DNA from: JAUHWL01 sp964416385
GTDB lineage: Bacteria > Bacteroidota > Bacteroidia > Flavobacteriales > Schleiferiaceae
Direction of reading: 5' to 3'
NCBI GenBank assembly: GCA_964416385.1
Contig: CAYQDW010000004.1
Location: 16,533-80,532 of the forward strand
Length of the DNA: 64,000 nt
Within the stretch, counting starts at the first letter, position 1, and each line of letters starts with the position of its first letter. The position numbers were made by a program, and so were the translations under genes. The notes beneath the pieces were generated by a model. The model did not search any database, was not told the DNA's origin, and saw only the letters and a list, made by a program, of their open reading frames with translations. Below are positions 51,870 to 60,805 of the stretch, piece after piece.

Positions 51870-52411
51870 TTAGCGGCAAGTATAAAGGCAAGCAACTGCT
51901 TGCGCCTCGCAATCTTCCCGTTAGGCCCACAACAGATTTTGCCAAAGAAGCACTGTTTAACGTTTTACAAAATCATTTTGACCTCTCGCAATGCAATGTC
52001 TTAGACCTGTATGCAGGTACAGGTAATTTAAGCTATGAGTTTGCCTCACGGGGTGTGCAACAAGTTACCGCCATAGATGCTTACGCTTTGTGTATTAAGT
52101 TCATAAAGCAAACCGCAGAAAAGCTTGATTTTAGCAGTATTACTGCCATTAAAGCAGATGCGGTGAAGTTTGTACAAAGGGCCTATCAAACGTGGGATAT
52201 CATTGTTGCAGACCCGCCCTATGACTACAAGGATTACGATGATTTGATTGAAACTGTGCTCAGCAAGAAACTGTTAAATGAAGATGGCCTACTGGTTATT
52301 GAGCATGGTAAGTTTGTTTCTTTTGCAGAACACCCTCATTTGTTTGATGAGCGCAAATATGGCAACGTGCACTTTAGTTTCTTTCAGTCTGAAGTTACGG
52401 AAGAAGCATAA
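51860..52411 (+). CDS. rsmD: 16S rRNA (guanine966-N2)-methyltransferase RsmD
   Basis: The 183-residue Rossmann methyltransferase has MRIISGKYKGKQL at the N-terminus, VRPTTDFAKEALFNVL, the SAM motif LDLYAGTGNLSYEFASRG and the catalytic DPPY (118-121). It methylates G966 of 16S rRNA. It overlaps the DUF3822 gene and converges on the asparaginase-type gene with a 5 bp gap. Confidence 0.93.
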   Translation: MRIISGKYKGKQLLAPRNLPVRPTTDFAKEALFNVLQNHFDLSQCNVLDLYAGTGNLSYEFASRGVQQVTAIDAYALCIKFIKQTAEKLDFSSITAIKADAVKFVQRAYQTWDIIVADPPYDYKDYDDLIETVLSKKLLNEDGLLVIEHGKFVSFAEHPHLFDERKYGNVHFSFFQSEVTEEA

Positions 52412-52416
52412 ACCGC

Positions 52417-53412
52417 TTATTCATCACCAAACAGCGCAACGTATATTTCTTCTCCCTTACGCCAAGACGCACGCAACATTCCAGGTGTATTAAATGGCAT
52501 GGTTATGTTGCCGTAGCGGTCAAGTGCAATAAGACCGCCAGCCGCCCCCTGTTGTGCTAGCACACCATGAATTATGCTGTCTGCGGCTGCAGATACCAAT
52601 TCGTTATGATATTTCATGCGGGCGATAACATCATAAGCCACGGCATTCTTTATAAAATACTCACCATGTCCGGTGCAGCTTACACCGGCAAAATCATTGT
52701 TGGCATACGTACCTGCACCAATAATTGGGCTATCACCTATGCGGCCCCATTGTTTATGCATCATACCGCCGGTGCTCGTACCAGCCGCAATATTGCCGTA
52801 GGCGTCAAGCGCCACGCAGCCAACAGTGCCCATTTTTAATCCTTGTAAATATGCATTGCGTTTGGTCCAAGCCTCATCAGTAAAATAATAACGTTGATCA
52901 ACGCGAACAACCTGCATTTTATCCGCAAATAATTCGGCACCCATGCCGCTAAGCATTACGTGTTTTGTGCTGTCTTTTACCAGTTTAGCGAGGCTAATAG
53001 GGTTCTTTACCCCGGTAACGCCCGCCACTGCTCCAGCGGCCAAAGTTTCTCCATCCATGATAGAAGCATCATTTTCTACCGTGCCATTGGCATTGTAAAC
53101 AGATCCTTTTCCCGCATTAAACAGCGGATGATCTTCCATATAAATTATGGTGGCTTCTACAGCTTCTAATGCCGTTCCGCCATTTTCTAAAAGTGTGCGG
53201 CCAATGGTAAGTGCCTCTTCTAAAGCCAGGCGATAAGCCTCTTCTTCATCGGGTGTATACCGCCCCGGCACAATGGTACCTGCACCGCCATGAATTACCA
53301 AAGCAGGCATAATGCGCGTTTGTTCTGAAGGAGATGTGGTTGCATTGCGATTTTCTTCATCCGCTGAACAGCCGGCAAAAAGGAATAATAAGGCAATGAT
53401 TAATGGCTTCAT
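52417..53412 (-). CDS. Isoaspartyl peptidase / L-asparaginase (Ntn-hydrolase) lipoprotein
   Basis: The 331-residue protein has lipobox FAGC (Cys15) and the plant-type asparaginase/isoaspartyl dipeptidase fold: VIHGGAGT (40-46), HPLFNAGKGSVYNANG and VENDASIMDG. The autocatalytic nucleophile is in GTVGCVALD (Thr196), giving alpha and beta subunits on cleavage. Downstream are STGGMMHKQWGRIGDSPIIGAGTY, here broken into the segment STGGMMHKQW, and GVSCTGHGE. It cleaves isoaspartyl peptides or asparagine. Lipid anchoring suggests a periplasmic site, as in some relatives. Confidence 0.9.
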   Translation of the reverse strand: MKPLIIALLFLFAGCSADEENRNATTSPSEQTRIMPALVIHGGAGTIVPGRYTPDEEEAYRLALEEALTIGRTLLENGGTALEAVEATIIYMEDHPLFNAGKGSVYNANGTVENDASIMDGETLAAGAVAGVTGVKNPISLAKLVKDSTKHVMLSGMGAELFADKMQVVRVDQRYYFTDEAWTKRNAYLQGLKMGTVGCVALDAYGNIAAGTSTGGMMHKQWGRIGDSPIIGAGTYANNDFAGVSCTGHGEYFIKNAVAYDVIARMKYHNELVSAAADSIIHGVLAQQGAAGGLIALDRYGNITMPFNTPGMLRASWRKGEEIYVALFGDE

Positions 53413-53467
53413 GTAAACATCTTTTTTGTGAACAACTAAAGTAGCAAAGCAATTAAAAGAGGCGTGC

Positions 53468-53475
53468 TACATTTG
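53468..53475 (+). promoter_or_regulatory. Putative -7 element just before the patatin gene
   Basis: TACATTTG lies 6 bp before ATG 53482. If used, transcription would begin almost at the start codon, giving a nearly leaderless mRNA. Confidence 0.3.
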
Positions 53476-53481
53476 AGTGCT

Positions 53482-54390
53482 ATGAAAAAGAAAGAAGTTG
53501 TTTTGGTATTGGGAAGTGGGGGCGCGCGTGGTTTGGCACATATCGGTGTTATAGAAGCCCTGCACCAACGCGGTTATAAAATTGTAGAGATTGTTGGTTG
53601 TAGCATTGGGGCTGTAGTTGGTGGTATTTATGCCGCTGGATTTCTAGATGATTTTAAGAAGTGGATTTGCAATTTAGACACTTTTGGGGTGTATAATTTG
53701 ATGGATTTTACCCTGACTACGCAGGGGTTCATTAAAGGTGAAAAGGTTTTTAATGAAATTAAAAAGTTTGTTAATTCTAAGCCGATAGAAGCGCTAAATA
53801 TCCCCTTTAAAGCGGTTGCGGTGGATGTGCATGGGCAGAAGATGCACGTGTTTAAACAAGGTGATTTGTTTACTGCAATTCGTGCTTCTGTGGCCATGCC
53901 TAGTGTACTCACACCAGTTTTTATTGAAAATATGGAGCTTGTTGATGGGGGCGTGATGAACCCATTGCCGCTTGATTTGGTTGAGCAAGGTGCAGGTCGC
54001 TTGGTTGTAGCCGTTGATTTAAATCATACAGGAACTTATGTGCCCATTGGTAAACCTGCAAAAGCACGGCAAAAAGAACTTGATCTTGAAGCTAGTAAAT
54101 GGCTTAGCCGGGTGAATAAACTGTTTAGTGATTTTATCGGACCAAATGCCGGCAAACGAAAAAAACACAACTACTTTGAATTAATCACGCTGTCATTTAC
54201 CCTTATGCAAAATCGATTAACAGAAATGATGACATCAACGTATACACCAGATGTTTTGGTGCAGGTACCTAAGCGTGCTGCTGATACATTTGAGTTTTTT
54301 AAAGCACATGAGCTTATTGCCTATGGCCGCGTGCAAGCCGAAAAACTTTTAGAAGATTTAGAAAAAAAGCAAACTGAAAATCATGGGTGA
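53482..54390 (+). CDS. Patatin-like phospholipase
   Basis: The 302-residue cytoplasmic patatin-like protein has the oxyanion motif GSGGARG (11-17), the GxSxG motif GCSIGAVVGG (catalytic Ser41) and the dyad Asp in VDGGVMNPLP (Asp155). This is a complete catalytic dyad, so it is probably an active lipid acyl hydrolase. I use ATG 53482; an upstream GTG at 53464 would add six residues. It overlaps the aldehyde dehydrogenase start by 8 bp, so the two are coupled, which may link fatty acid release and aldehyde oxidation. Confidence 0.88.
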   Translation: MKKKEVVLVLGSGGARGLAHIGVIEALHQRGYKIVEIVGCSIGAVVGGIYAAGFLDDFKKWICNLDTFGVYNLMDFTLTTQGFIKGEKVFNEIKKFVNSKPIEALNIPFKAVAVDVHGQKMHVFKQGDLFTAIRASVAMPSVLTPVFIENMELVDGGVMNPLPLDLVEQGAGRLVVAVDLNHTGTYVPIGKPAKARQKELDLEASKWLSRVNKLFSDFIGPNAGKRKKHNYFELITLSFTLMQNRLTEMMTSTYTPDVLVQVPKRAADTFEFFKAHELIAYGRVQAEKLLEDLEKKQTENHG

Positions 54391-55807
54391 TAAAGACCAG
54401 TATTTAACAGAAGTTACCTCGCAAAACGAGATTATTCAAAGGTTTGAGGCCTTGCAGGCTAACGCCCCAAAAATGCGTATATCAACGGTTAAACAGCGAA
54501 AAAAGCTGCTTTCAGTATTGTTGAAAAACGTGCTTAAATATCGCCATGAAATTACCCAAGCGCTAAAAGATGACTATAACCGAAGCAGCATAGAAACCGA
54601 GCTGGCCGATACATGGGTGGTGGTTAAGGAAATAAAATTCGCCTTGAAACACTTGAATGCATGGCTAGCACCAGAACGAGTGCCCACACCGTTGCCTTTT
54701 GTGGGCTCGTCTTCGGCCATACATTATGAAAGCAAAGGCGTTGTGTTGATTATATCGCCATGGAATTTTCCATTTAACCTCAGTTTTGCACCATTAGTAT
54801 CGGCTATTGCTGGCGGAAATACAGTGCTGCTTAAACCAAGTGAATATACACCGCATGCCACTCGGGTGATTTCTAAAATTGTCTCAGAAACCTTTCCTGA
54901 GGATGTTGTGGCTATGGCGTTTGGTGGCGCAGAGGTTGCCGAGTCTCTGTTAAAGCTCCCCTTTAACCATATCTTTTTTACTGGCAGCCCAAGAGTGGGT
55001 AAATTAGTCATGAAAGCTGCTGCTGCGCACTTGGCATCTGTTACGCTAGAGCTTGGCGGCAAAACACCCACAATTATTGATGCAAACGTTAATCTTTCGG
55101 CTACCGCAAAACAAGTGGCTTACAGCAAGTTTAGTAACAAGGGGCAGGTTTGCATCGCTACAGATTATGTTTACGTACACAAGTCTATAGAAGCAGATTT
55201 TTATACCGCACTTAAACAAGCAATACAGGAATTATACCCTGATATGCGCGACTATCCACGATTGGTAAATATTGGCCACACCAAACGCGTAGCGGCACTT
55301 ATAGATGATGCCCGCCAAAAGGGGGCAAAAGTTGAAACGACAATCGACCTTAATGTTGAAGAGCGTTTTATTGCACCTGTGGTGCTTAGCGGCATTACAG
55401 ATGATATGCATGTTGCGCAAGAAGAACTCTTTGGGCCTATTTTACCGGTAAAAACATTTGACGAGATATCCGCTTTGGCACCCGAAATTAACCGGGGCGG
55501 TAAACCACTGGCGATGTACATTTTTACAAATAAAAAAGCGCATGCAGAGTACTTAATCAACAATATACCCGCCGGGGCTGCTTTGGTGAATGAAACTTTT
55601 ATTCATCATTTTAACAGCTATTTGCCCTTTGGCGGCATCAATGGCAGCGGACTAGGTAAAAGCCACGGGCATTACGGTTTTTTGGAGTTTGTTAACGCGA
55701 AATCTGTTGTAAGGCATTGGTTGCCTTGGCGGCCTTCTAGCTTGTTATTGCCACCTTACACGCGCTTTACCCAATTTGTTGTTAATCTTCTCATAAAATA
55801 TTTTTAA
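54383..55807 (+). CDS. Aldehyde dehydrogenase, class 3-like, with hydrophobic C-terminus
   Basis: The 474-residue NAD(P)-dependent enzyme has VLIISPWNFPFNLSFAPLVS, LLKPSEYTPHATRV, FTGSPRVGKLVMKAA, LELGGKTPTIID with the general base Glu223, and NKGQVCIATDYVYV with the catalytic Cys257. The C-terminal 25 residues are aromatic and hydrophobic (LLLPPYTRFTQFVVNLLIKYF), like the membrane-targeting tails of fatty aldehyde dehydrogenases (ALDH3 group). This fits the coupling to a patatin lipase. The substrate is probably a long-chain aldehyde, by inference. Confidence 0.9.
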   Translation: MGDKDQYLTEVTSQNEIIQRFEALQANAPKMRISTVKQRKKLLSVLLKNVLKYRHEITQALKDDYNRSSIETELADTWVVVKEIKFALKHLNAWLAPERVPTPLPFVGSSSAIHYESKGVVLIISPWNFPFNLSFAPLVSAIAGGNTVLLKPSEYTPHATRVISKIVSETFPEDVVAMAFGGAEVAESLLKLPFNHIFFTGSPRVGKLVMKAAAAHLASVTLELGGKTPTIIDANVNLSATAKQVAYSKFSNKGQVCIATDYVYVHKSIEADFYTALKQAIQELYPDMRDYPRLVNIGHTKRVAALIDDARQKGAKVETTIDLNVEERFIAPVVLSGITDDMHVAQEELFGPILPVKTFDEISALAPEINRGGKPLAMYIFTNKKAHAEYLINNIPAGAALVNETFIHHFNSYLPFGGINGSGLGKSHGHYGFLEFVNAKSVVRHWLPWRPSSLLLPPYTRFTQFVVNLLIKYF

Positions 55808-55871
55808 AAAAATCACGCCTGTTTTAAACTTTTATGGTTGATGGTGGTTCTACTCTACATTAACACAAAAT

Positions 55872-56372
55872 ATGAGTTTAATCACACTTGGGGGCAACCC
55901 CATAAATACAGCGGGAGTTTTACCAAATATTGGGAGCAAGGCGGCAGGCTTTTCTGTAACTGATGCTGACCTTAACGACATTACGCTTAACGATTTTAGC
56001 GGTAAGCGGGTAGTGCTTAACATTTTTCCGAGTATCAATACTGGTGTATGTGCGGCTAGTGTAAGAGAATTTAATAAGCGTGCCGCAGCGCTAAACAATA
56101 CCGTTGTTATTTGTTTGAGTAGAGATTTGCCTTTTGCGCATAAAGGCTTTTGTGCAGCAGAAGGAATAGATCATGTGATTAGTGCATCATCTTATAAGAA
56201 CAACAGCTTTAGCGACAATTATCCCGTTTTAATTCTTGACGGCAAATTTGAAGGTCTTTTTAGCCGTGCCGTAATTGTTATTGACGAAAACGGCATTGTA
56301 AAATATACAGAACAAGTACCCGAAATAGGGCAGGAGCCTGACTATGACAAAGCCATAGCAGCGCTGGCATAA
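55872..56372 (+). CDS. tpx: Thiol peroxidase Tpx
   Basis: The 166-residue peroxiredoxin is close to E. coli Tpx: IFPSINTGVCAASVREFNKR with peroxidatic Cys60, and FAHKGFCAAEGIDHV with resolving Cys94; the equivalent E. coli positions are Cys61 and Cys95. An Asn replaces the usual Asp in SIDTGVC. It reduces peroxides, particularly lipid hydroperoxides, with thioredoxin. It is a separate unit with its own terminator. Confidence 0.95.
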   Translation: MSLITLGGNPINTAGVLPNIGSKAAGFSVTDADLNDITLNDFSGKRVVLNIFPSINTGVCAASVREFNKRAAALNNTVVICLSRDLPFAHKGFCAAEGIDHVISASSYKNNSFSDNYPVLILDGKFEGLFSRAVIVIDENGIVKYTEQVPEIGQEPDYDKAIAALA

Positions 56373-56398
56373 TTTTCTTTTCATGGCGGTTTAGGTAG

Positions 56399-56438
56399 AA
56401 GCGATCGTTTGGATTTATCCAGCGGTCGCTTTTTTTTT
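56399..56438 (+). terminator. Terminator of tpx
   Basis: AGCGATCG (56400-56407) pairs with CGGTCGCT (56423-56430), with one wobble and a short inner stem, then eight T (56431-56438). Confidence 0.88.
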
Positions 56439-56608
56439 GTGGAAGTTGATAGCGGTTAATGAGGAGAAATGCCTAGAGTGGAACTTCATTCTTCCCAACA
56501 GACGTGCTGCTAAGAACAACACGTAAGATTTTTTGAAAATTCTGTTTTAGAATCTGAGATTTTAGCAGGGGCTTCTAGCGAGCGGGTTAACCAGAAAAAC
56601 TCAGCGCA
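56439..56608. other. Noncoding gap between tpx and the glycosyltransferase cluster
   Basis: No reading frame or RNA gene was recognised in this 170 bp stretch. It is AT-rich and separates the convergent tpx and glycosyltransferase units. Confidence 0.5.
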
Positions 56609-57697
56609 TTAATTGGCGATAAAGTTCAAGAAATCTTTAATTCTCTGTTGTTTGTCAAAATGGGAACGTACCCTTTGTTTTCCGTTTTCGCCTAAAGTTT
56701 TTCTGAGTGCCTCATCTTTAATAAGCATTTCAACTTTATCAGCAAATGCATCTACATCAGGATATGCAACCAGAAAGCCCGTTTCTGCATCGTTTACAAT
56801 TTCAGGATTACTTGATTTGTTAAAGGCCACTACTGGGCAACCTGTAAGCATGGCTTCTACCAAAACAAAGCCAAAACCTTCCCATGCAGAAGAAAGTAAA
56901 AACACATCAATGGCATTCATAAACGCGTTCATCTCCGCCACAAAGCCTAAAAGAAAAACATGATTTGTGAGGTTATGCGTCTTTATAGTTGCTTCAAGGT
57001 CTTCTTTTAATGCGCCATCACCAGCAATATAAAGTTGAAAATCAACATTGCGATCTTTTAAAATCTTCGCCACCGCAATAAGTAAATCTTGCCCTTTTTG
57101 TTTAGTAAGCCTGCCTGCGTTACCAAGTATAACGGTATTCGGTTTTTTATGTGGTAAGGGATAAACTTGTTGTGTAGTGAGACTTATGCTAGTATCAATA
57201 CCATGATAGATTACGCCAACTTTAGCACCAATGTTATTCTCGCTGATATGGGTAAACATTTGGCGCTTGGTCTCTTCAGAATTGGCTACGATATGCGTTA
57301 GATACTTGCTAAAAATGAGGCGGTTAACTATGCTGTTTTTTATGGGTACGGCCAATCCGCGTAAGTAAACCACACGACTGATATTTGCCTTTTTGGAGGC
57401 AAAGGCGCATATTTTAATGTCTTCGGAAGTGGTTGCAATAACGGTGTCTACACCATGCGTTTTTAGTGCTTTGGCTACTTTACGCACCGCAAAAGGATTT
57501 AAAAACGACAGGTTACCAGCTGTTACAGAAAGTGTAATTAAACCTGCATCTTGTGCTTTTTTATGCAGTGGCGATTTTGGTTTACACGCTAAAATAACAT
57601 CTACACCAACCTGTTTAAAATACAAAGCATACTCCAGATGCAGCTTTTCACCACCGCCCCAAAAAGGTGTGCTATTAAAGAAGCATACTTTGTTCAA
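56609..57697 (-). CDS. Glycosyltransferase family 4 (GT-B)
   Basis: The 362-residue GT-B enzyme has an N-terminal glycine-rich entry (FFNSTPFWGGGEKLHLEYAL), YHGIDTSI and GNAGRLTKQKGQDLLIAVAK, and a C-terminal LLSSAWEGFGFVLVEAMLTGCPVV with the EX7E motif. It should transfer a sugar to LPS, capsule or another envelope glycan. Last gene of four glycosyltransferases transcribed leftwards; the gap to the next gene upstream is 4 bp. Confidence 0.88.
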   Translation of the reverse strand: MNKVCFFNSTPFWGGGEKLHLEYALYFKQVGVDVILACKPKSPLHKKAQDAGLITLSVTAGNLSFLNPFAVRKVAKALKTHGVDTVIATTSEDIKICAFASKKANISRVVYLRGLAVPIKNSIVNRLIFSKYLTHIVANSEETKRQMFTHISENNIGAKVGVIYHGIDTSISLTTQQVYPLPHKKPNTVILGNAGRLTKQKGQDLLIAVAKILKDRNVDFQLYIAGDGALKEDLEATIKTHNLTNHVFLLGFVAEMNAFMNAIDVFLLSSAWEGFGFVLVEAMLTGCPVVAFNKSSNPEIVNDAETGFLVAYPDVDAFADKVEMLIKDEALRKTLGENGKQRVRSHFDKQQRIKDFLNFIAN

Positions 57698-57701
57698 GGC
57701 A

Positions 57702-58472
57702 TTATGCTTTAGTAGCTTTAGACATTTGAATTTGTTTCACCTTTAAAGAGCGCATAAAAACACTCATACCAGAAAGCATACAAATTAGAAATCCTACCAA
57801 CCCATCAAGAAAACCGCGTTGTAAAAAGAAGTCTTTAAAAAAGCGAAAGGCAGGTTTTATGAGAAAGTGAAACCACGTAGGTTGTTCGCCACGGTTGGCG
57901 CGGTCTGTCGCGCTCCAGGTGGTATAGCGGTCCCATTTTTCTAGATAATGAAAAACGTCTTTATAGGTATTATGGATGAGTTTTTGCTTTAAAACGCCTA
58001 CGGCCCCATCGGCTAAAACTTCTGCATGTACGCTCTTTTCTTCATATCGGCACTTATCGCGTTTAAACAGCCGGATTACCTTATCACCTTGCCAGCCGCT
58101 ATAGCGCACCTCTTTACCCATAAAAAAGTTTCTCCGCTTAATCCAATAAGCCACCTCTTTTCTGGCCGTGTTTTGCACGATGGCTAAAATTTCATCGCGT
58201 AGTGGTGGCTCAATACGTTCATCGGCATCCAACAAAACAATCCATTCGTACTGTGCTTGTGGTATAGCCCAATTTTTTTGTGAAGCTGAATTTTGATAAG
58301 CGCGCTGTATAATGCGTGCACCTTTTTGCTGGGCGATGGCAACCGTTTCATCAGAACTAAAAGAATCAACAACCAAGATTTCATCCGCAAAAGAAACAGA
58401 CGCAATGGCTGCGGCAATATTATGCGCTTCATTATATGTGGGGATGATGGCCGAGATTTTGGACATTACCAA
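57702..58472 (-). CDS. Family 2 glycosyltransferase (WaaE/KdtX-like)
   Basis: The 256-residue GT-A enzyme has ISAIIPTYNEAHNIAAAIAS, EILVVDSFSSDETV, NWAIPQAQYEWIVLLDADERI (DxD-type DAD) and a C-terminal hydrophobic helix (FLDGLVGFLICMLSGMSVFM). The pattern matches the WaaE/KdtX branch, beta-1,4-glucosyltransferases of the LPS core. MVMSK gives two possible starts, 58472 and 58466. Lies between the two other glycosyltransferase genes. Confidence 0.88.
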   Translation of the reverse strand: MVMSKISAIIPTYNEAHNIAAAIASVSFADEILVVDSFSSDETVAIAQQKGARIIQRAYQNSASQKNWAIPQAQYEWIVLLDADERIEPPLRDEILAIVQNTARKEVAYWIKRRNFFMGKEVRYSGWQGDKVIRLFKRDKCRYEEKSVHAEVLADGAVGVLKQKLIHNTYKDVFHYLEKWDRYTTWSATDRANRGEQPTWFHFLIKPAFRFFKDFFLQRGFLDGLVGFLICMLSGMSVFMRSLKVKQIQMSKATKA

Positions 58473-58557
58473 CTTTTAAAATAAAGGTGCAAATAACGGA
58501 CTTTGTTAATCATAAGTGAATTATAAATTATTGTTGGTTTCTTGTAAATGATGAATG

Positions 58558-58585
58558 AAATCCGAAATCATAAATCCGAAATCCC
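58558..58585. repeat. Tandem 14 bp repeat in the glycosyltransferase cluster
   Basis: AAATCCGAAATCAT (58558-58571) and AAATCCGAAATCCC (58572-58585) are two adjacent near-identical units. They lie just past the stop codon of the glycosyltransferase gene ending at 58589. A related AAATCATAAATC core occurs in reverse orientation near 63945. Confidence 0.6.
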
Positions 58586-58588
58586 CAA

Positions 58589-59545
58589 TTATTCAATGCG
58601 CTCATAGTTGCGGAAAGCAAAGAGGGTTCTGCCGCCTAAGAGATTGTTTTCTATCCATGAAAGTATCCGCGATTTGAGTTTTTCATGGGCGTGTGGTTTG
58701 CGGTCTTTTTTAGGTTTACCGCTCTGCTGCAGTGCGTTGGCCCAGTCAAATGCGGCAATCCATTGCGACATAACGGCTGGGTGTGTACCTGTAAATTTAG
58801 GTACACGGTCTAGCGGGCCATAGTCAAATTCGTCTTTCAAATCACGCAATAACCTCTGGCTCTTTTCTGCACCGTGATAGGTGGCAAATGTGTTCTTGCG
58901 TTTTCCGCTCATGATATGTGGCGGTCTCGCATACCCGTAATGGAAAATACTGGCATCTATTTGAACTACTCGAAGTTTTCGGGTGCCCTCTTTGCGCTGG
59001 TACTCTGTGAAATCATCTTCTTTAAAATATTCATACACCCGGAAGCTCTGTGCGTCTTTCCAGCTGTGTAAACCTGTTATGTTGCGCACAATGCGTATCT
59101 CCTTTTTGTACCAGCCGTGCGCCTTGTGTACGTGCCAGTAATCGCCCCAAAAGTGTTTGTAATTAAATAAAAGGCCTTCTACGCGCTTATCGTTGTGGTA
59201 GCGCGCCATAGCTGTTTTAATGGTTTGGTGATCATGCTCATGCACTACTTCATCACTTTGGATATAGAAAAGCCAATCTCCGGTGCAATGCTGTAAAGCG
59301 ATATCAGTTTGGCGCGCATATTCTGTGTTCTTCGGATATTTTGCGCTGTCCCAAACTGTGCGTACGATGCGTATTTTATTAGAATCAATACTTTTTATTA
59401 ATTCTTCGGTGCGATCATCTGCATCATTATTGCCCAATGCAATGATAAATTCATCACACAATGGCAATACGGAGAGAATACTTTCTTTAACGGGGATATG
59501 CAGCTTATCGGCATTTCGCACAAAGGTGAAACCACTCACTTTCAT
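58589..59545 (-). CDS. Family 2 glycosyltransferase-like protein
   Basis: The 318-residue protein has SGFTFVRNADKLHIPVKESI, PLCDEFIIALGNNDADDRT and TGDWLFYIQSDEVVHEHD (DxD-like SDE), typical of GT2 proteins of the CESA-like fold found in Bacteroidota LPS or capsule loci. RIVRNITGLHSWKDAQSFRVY follows. Polar and basic C-terminus, no membrane helix. ATG 59545 is chosen because MKVSGFTFVRN is the usual family opening. Located between two other glycosyltransferase genes. Confidence 0.85.
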   Translation of the reverse strand: MKVSGFTFVRNADKLHIPVKESILSVLPLCDEFIIALGNNDADDRTEELIKSIDSNKIRIVRTVWDSAKYPKNTEYARQTDIALQHCTGDWLFYIQSDEVVHEHDHQTIKTAMARYHNDKRVEGLLFNYKHFWGDYWHVHKAHGWYKKEIRIVRNITGLHSWKDAQSFRVYEYFKEDDFTEYQRKEGTRKLRVVQIDASIFHYGYARPPHIMSGKRKNTFATYHGAEKSQRLLRDLKDEFDYGPLDRVPKFTGTHPAVMSQWIAAFDWANALQQSGKPKKDRKPHAHEKLKSRILSWIENNLLGGRTLFAFRNYERIE

Positions 59546-59563
59546 GCGGTAAAAGTACACGTT

Positions 59564-60667
59564 TTACAATCGGGCATACACCTTTTGCCAGCTGTTCCAA
59601 AGTGCTTCGTCAGAAAAACTCTTTACATGTTCTTGTCCAGCTGCAGCCATTTTTATTTGCAGGTCTTTATCCTCCCAAAGATTTAATACCACATTGCGGA
59701 GGGCCTCCTCATTGATGGTATCAACGCTTATGCAACCATCGCCACCAGCTTCTTTCATGCTGCCTGTACCTGTAATAACGGGTGTACCACTATGCAGCGC
59801 CTCAATTACTGGAATGCCAAAACCTTCATAAAGTGAAGGGTACACAAAAAGCTCTGCTGCTTGATAAAGTGCCGCCAGCTGTTGTATGGTGATATTTTTT
59901 AGGTGATAATAGCTTTTTTCTAATGCCGTACCTTTTAGGCATTCTGAAACTTTATTGGCATAAGGCGTTTCTTTACCAATAACCACTAATGGCAGATTTG
60001 TATTAGCAAGGGCAAGTACCAGGCGATGTAGATTTTTGCGTTCTTCTATGGTGCCTACATACAGCACAAAGCGCTCGGGCAGTTTAAAGCTGTTGAGCAG
60101 AATAGTTCTTTGCTCAAGGGTTAGTGGTATTTTGAAAATAGGATTACACCCCTGATATACTACGGCAATTTTTTCTGGATTGATGTGGTATTCATCTATT
60201 AGATCAATGCGCGTTTGTTCACTAATGGCTACAATGGTGCTGGCCGCTGCAGCCGCAGTTTGCACTTTGGCGCGATAAATTTTACGGTCAATGGTGGGAT
60301 ACCATTCTGGATGTTTTTCAAAAATTAAATCGTGTACCGTAACAATACTTTTTACCCCTGCTCTTGTAATACCATTGGGGAGTTCATTGCTTAAACCGTG
60401 ATAAACATCTAGGTGTAGACTGCTTATTTCACGTTTTAGACCATAGCGGCGCCAAATATTTTTGCCCAGTCCACTTTTGCGCTGGCTGGTAATGATCTGT
60501 GTATTAAACAGGTTGTATTCAAATTGGATGCCTTTGCCAATCGGATCAAAGAGAAAAAATTCGTCATTGGGCAAATTGCGCGTAAAGAGACGAATTACAT
60601 CTCTGCTGTAGTTGCCTAGCCCTGTGGCATTATGAAAAGCACGTTTGGCATCAAAACCGATACGCAT
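59564..60667 (-). CDS. Glycosyltransferase family 4 (GT-B), mannosyltransferase-like
   Basis: The 367-residue protein opens with RIGFDAKRAFHNATGLGNYS and contains VYHGLSNELP, VHDLIFEKHPEWY, FVLYVGTIEERKNLHRLVLA and the C-terminal LFVYPSLYEGFGIPVIEALH with the EX7E motif. Strongly typical of GT4 mannosyl or related transferases in O-antigen and capsule synthesis. First gene of the four-gene cluster. Confidence 0.9.
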   Translation of the reverse strand: MRIGFDAKRAFHNATGLGNYSRDVIRLFTRNLPNDEFFLFDPIGKGIQFEYNLFNTQIITSQRKSGLGKNIWRRYGLKREISSLHLDVYHGLSNELPNGITRAGVKSIVTVHDLIFEKHPEWYPTIDRKIYRAKVQTAAAAASTIVAISEQTRIDLIDEYHINPEKIAVVYQGCNPIFKIPLTLEQRTILLNSFKLPERFVLYVGTIEERKNLHRLVLALANTNLPLVVIGKETPYANKVSECLKGTALEKSYYHLKNITIQQLAALYQAAELFVYPSLYEGFGIPVIEALHSGTPVITGTGSMKEAGGDGCISVDTINEEALRNVVLNLWEDKDLQIKMAAAGQEHVKSFSDEALWNSWQKVYARL

Positions 60668-60740
60668 GTGTAGCCTGTTGAGAAGTCAAAGCTAAGATTA
60701 TAAACGAAACATTGAACAAAGCACACATATGGGCTTACAT

Positions 60741-60780
60741 AAAAAGGGGTCATCGAATTATTTTCAACAACCCCTTTTTT
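60741..60780. terminator. Terminator of the small lipoprotein gene
   Basis: AAAAAGGGGT (60741-60750) pairs with ACCCCTTTTT (60770-60779) around a loop of about 20 bases. T-runs are present on both strands, so it may act bidirectionally. It lies downstream of the lipoprotein gene at 60806. Confidence 0.75.
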
Positions 60781-60805
60781 GGTATTATTAAGCTTTCAGT
60801 TGGGC

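Noticed and set aside
56609..60667. Complete O-antigen or capsule locus
   Set aside because: Only four glycosyltransferases are present; no polymerase, flippase or sugar-nucleotide synthesis genes are in the window.
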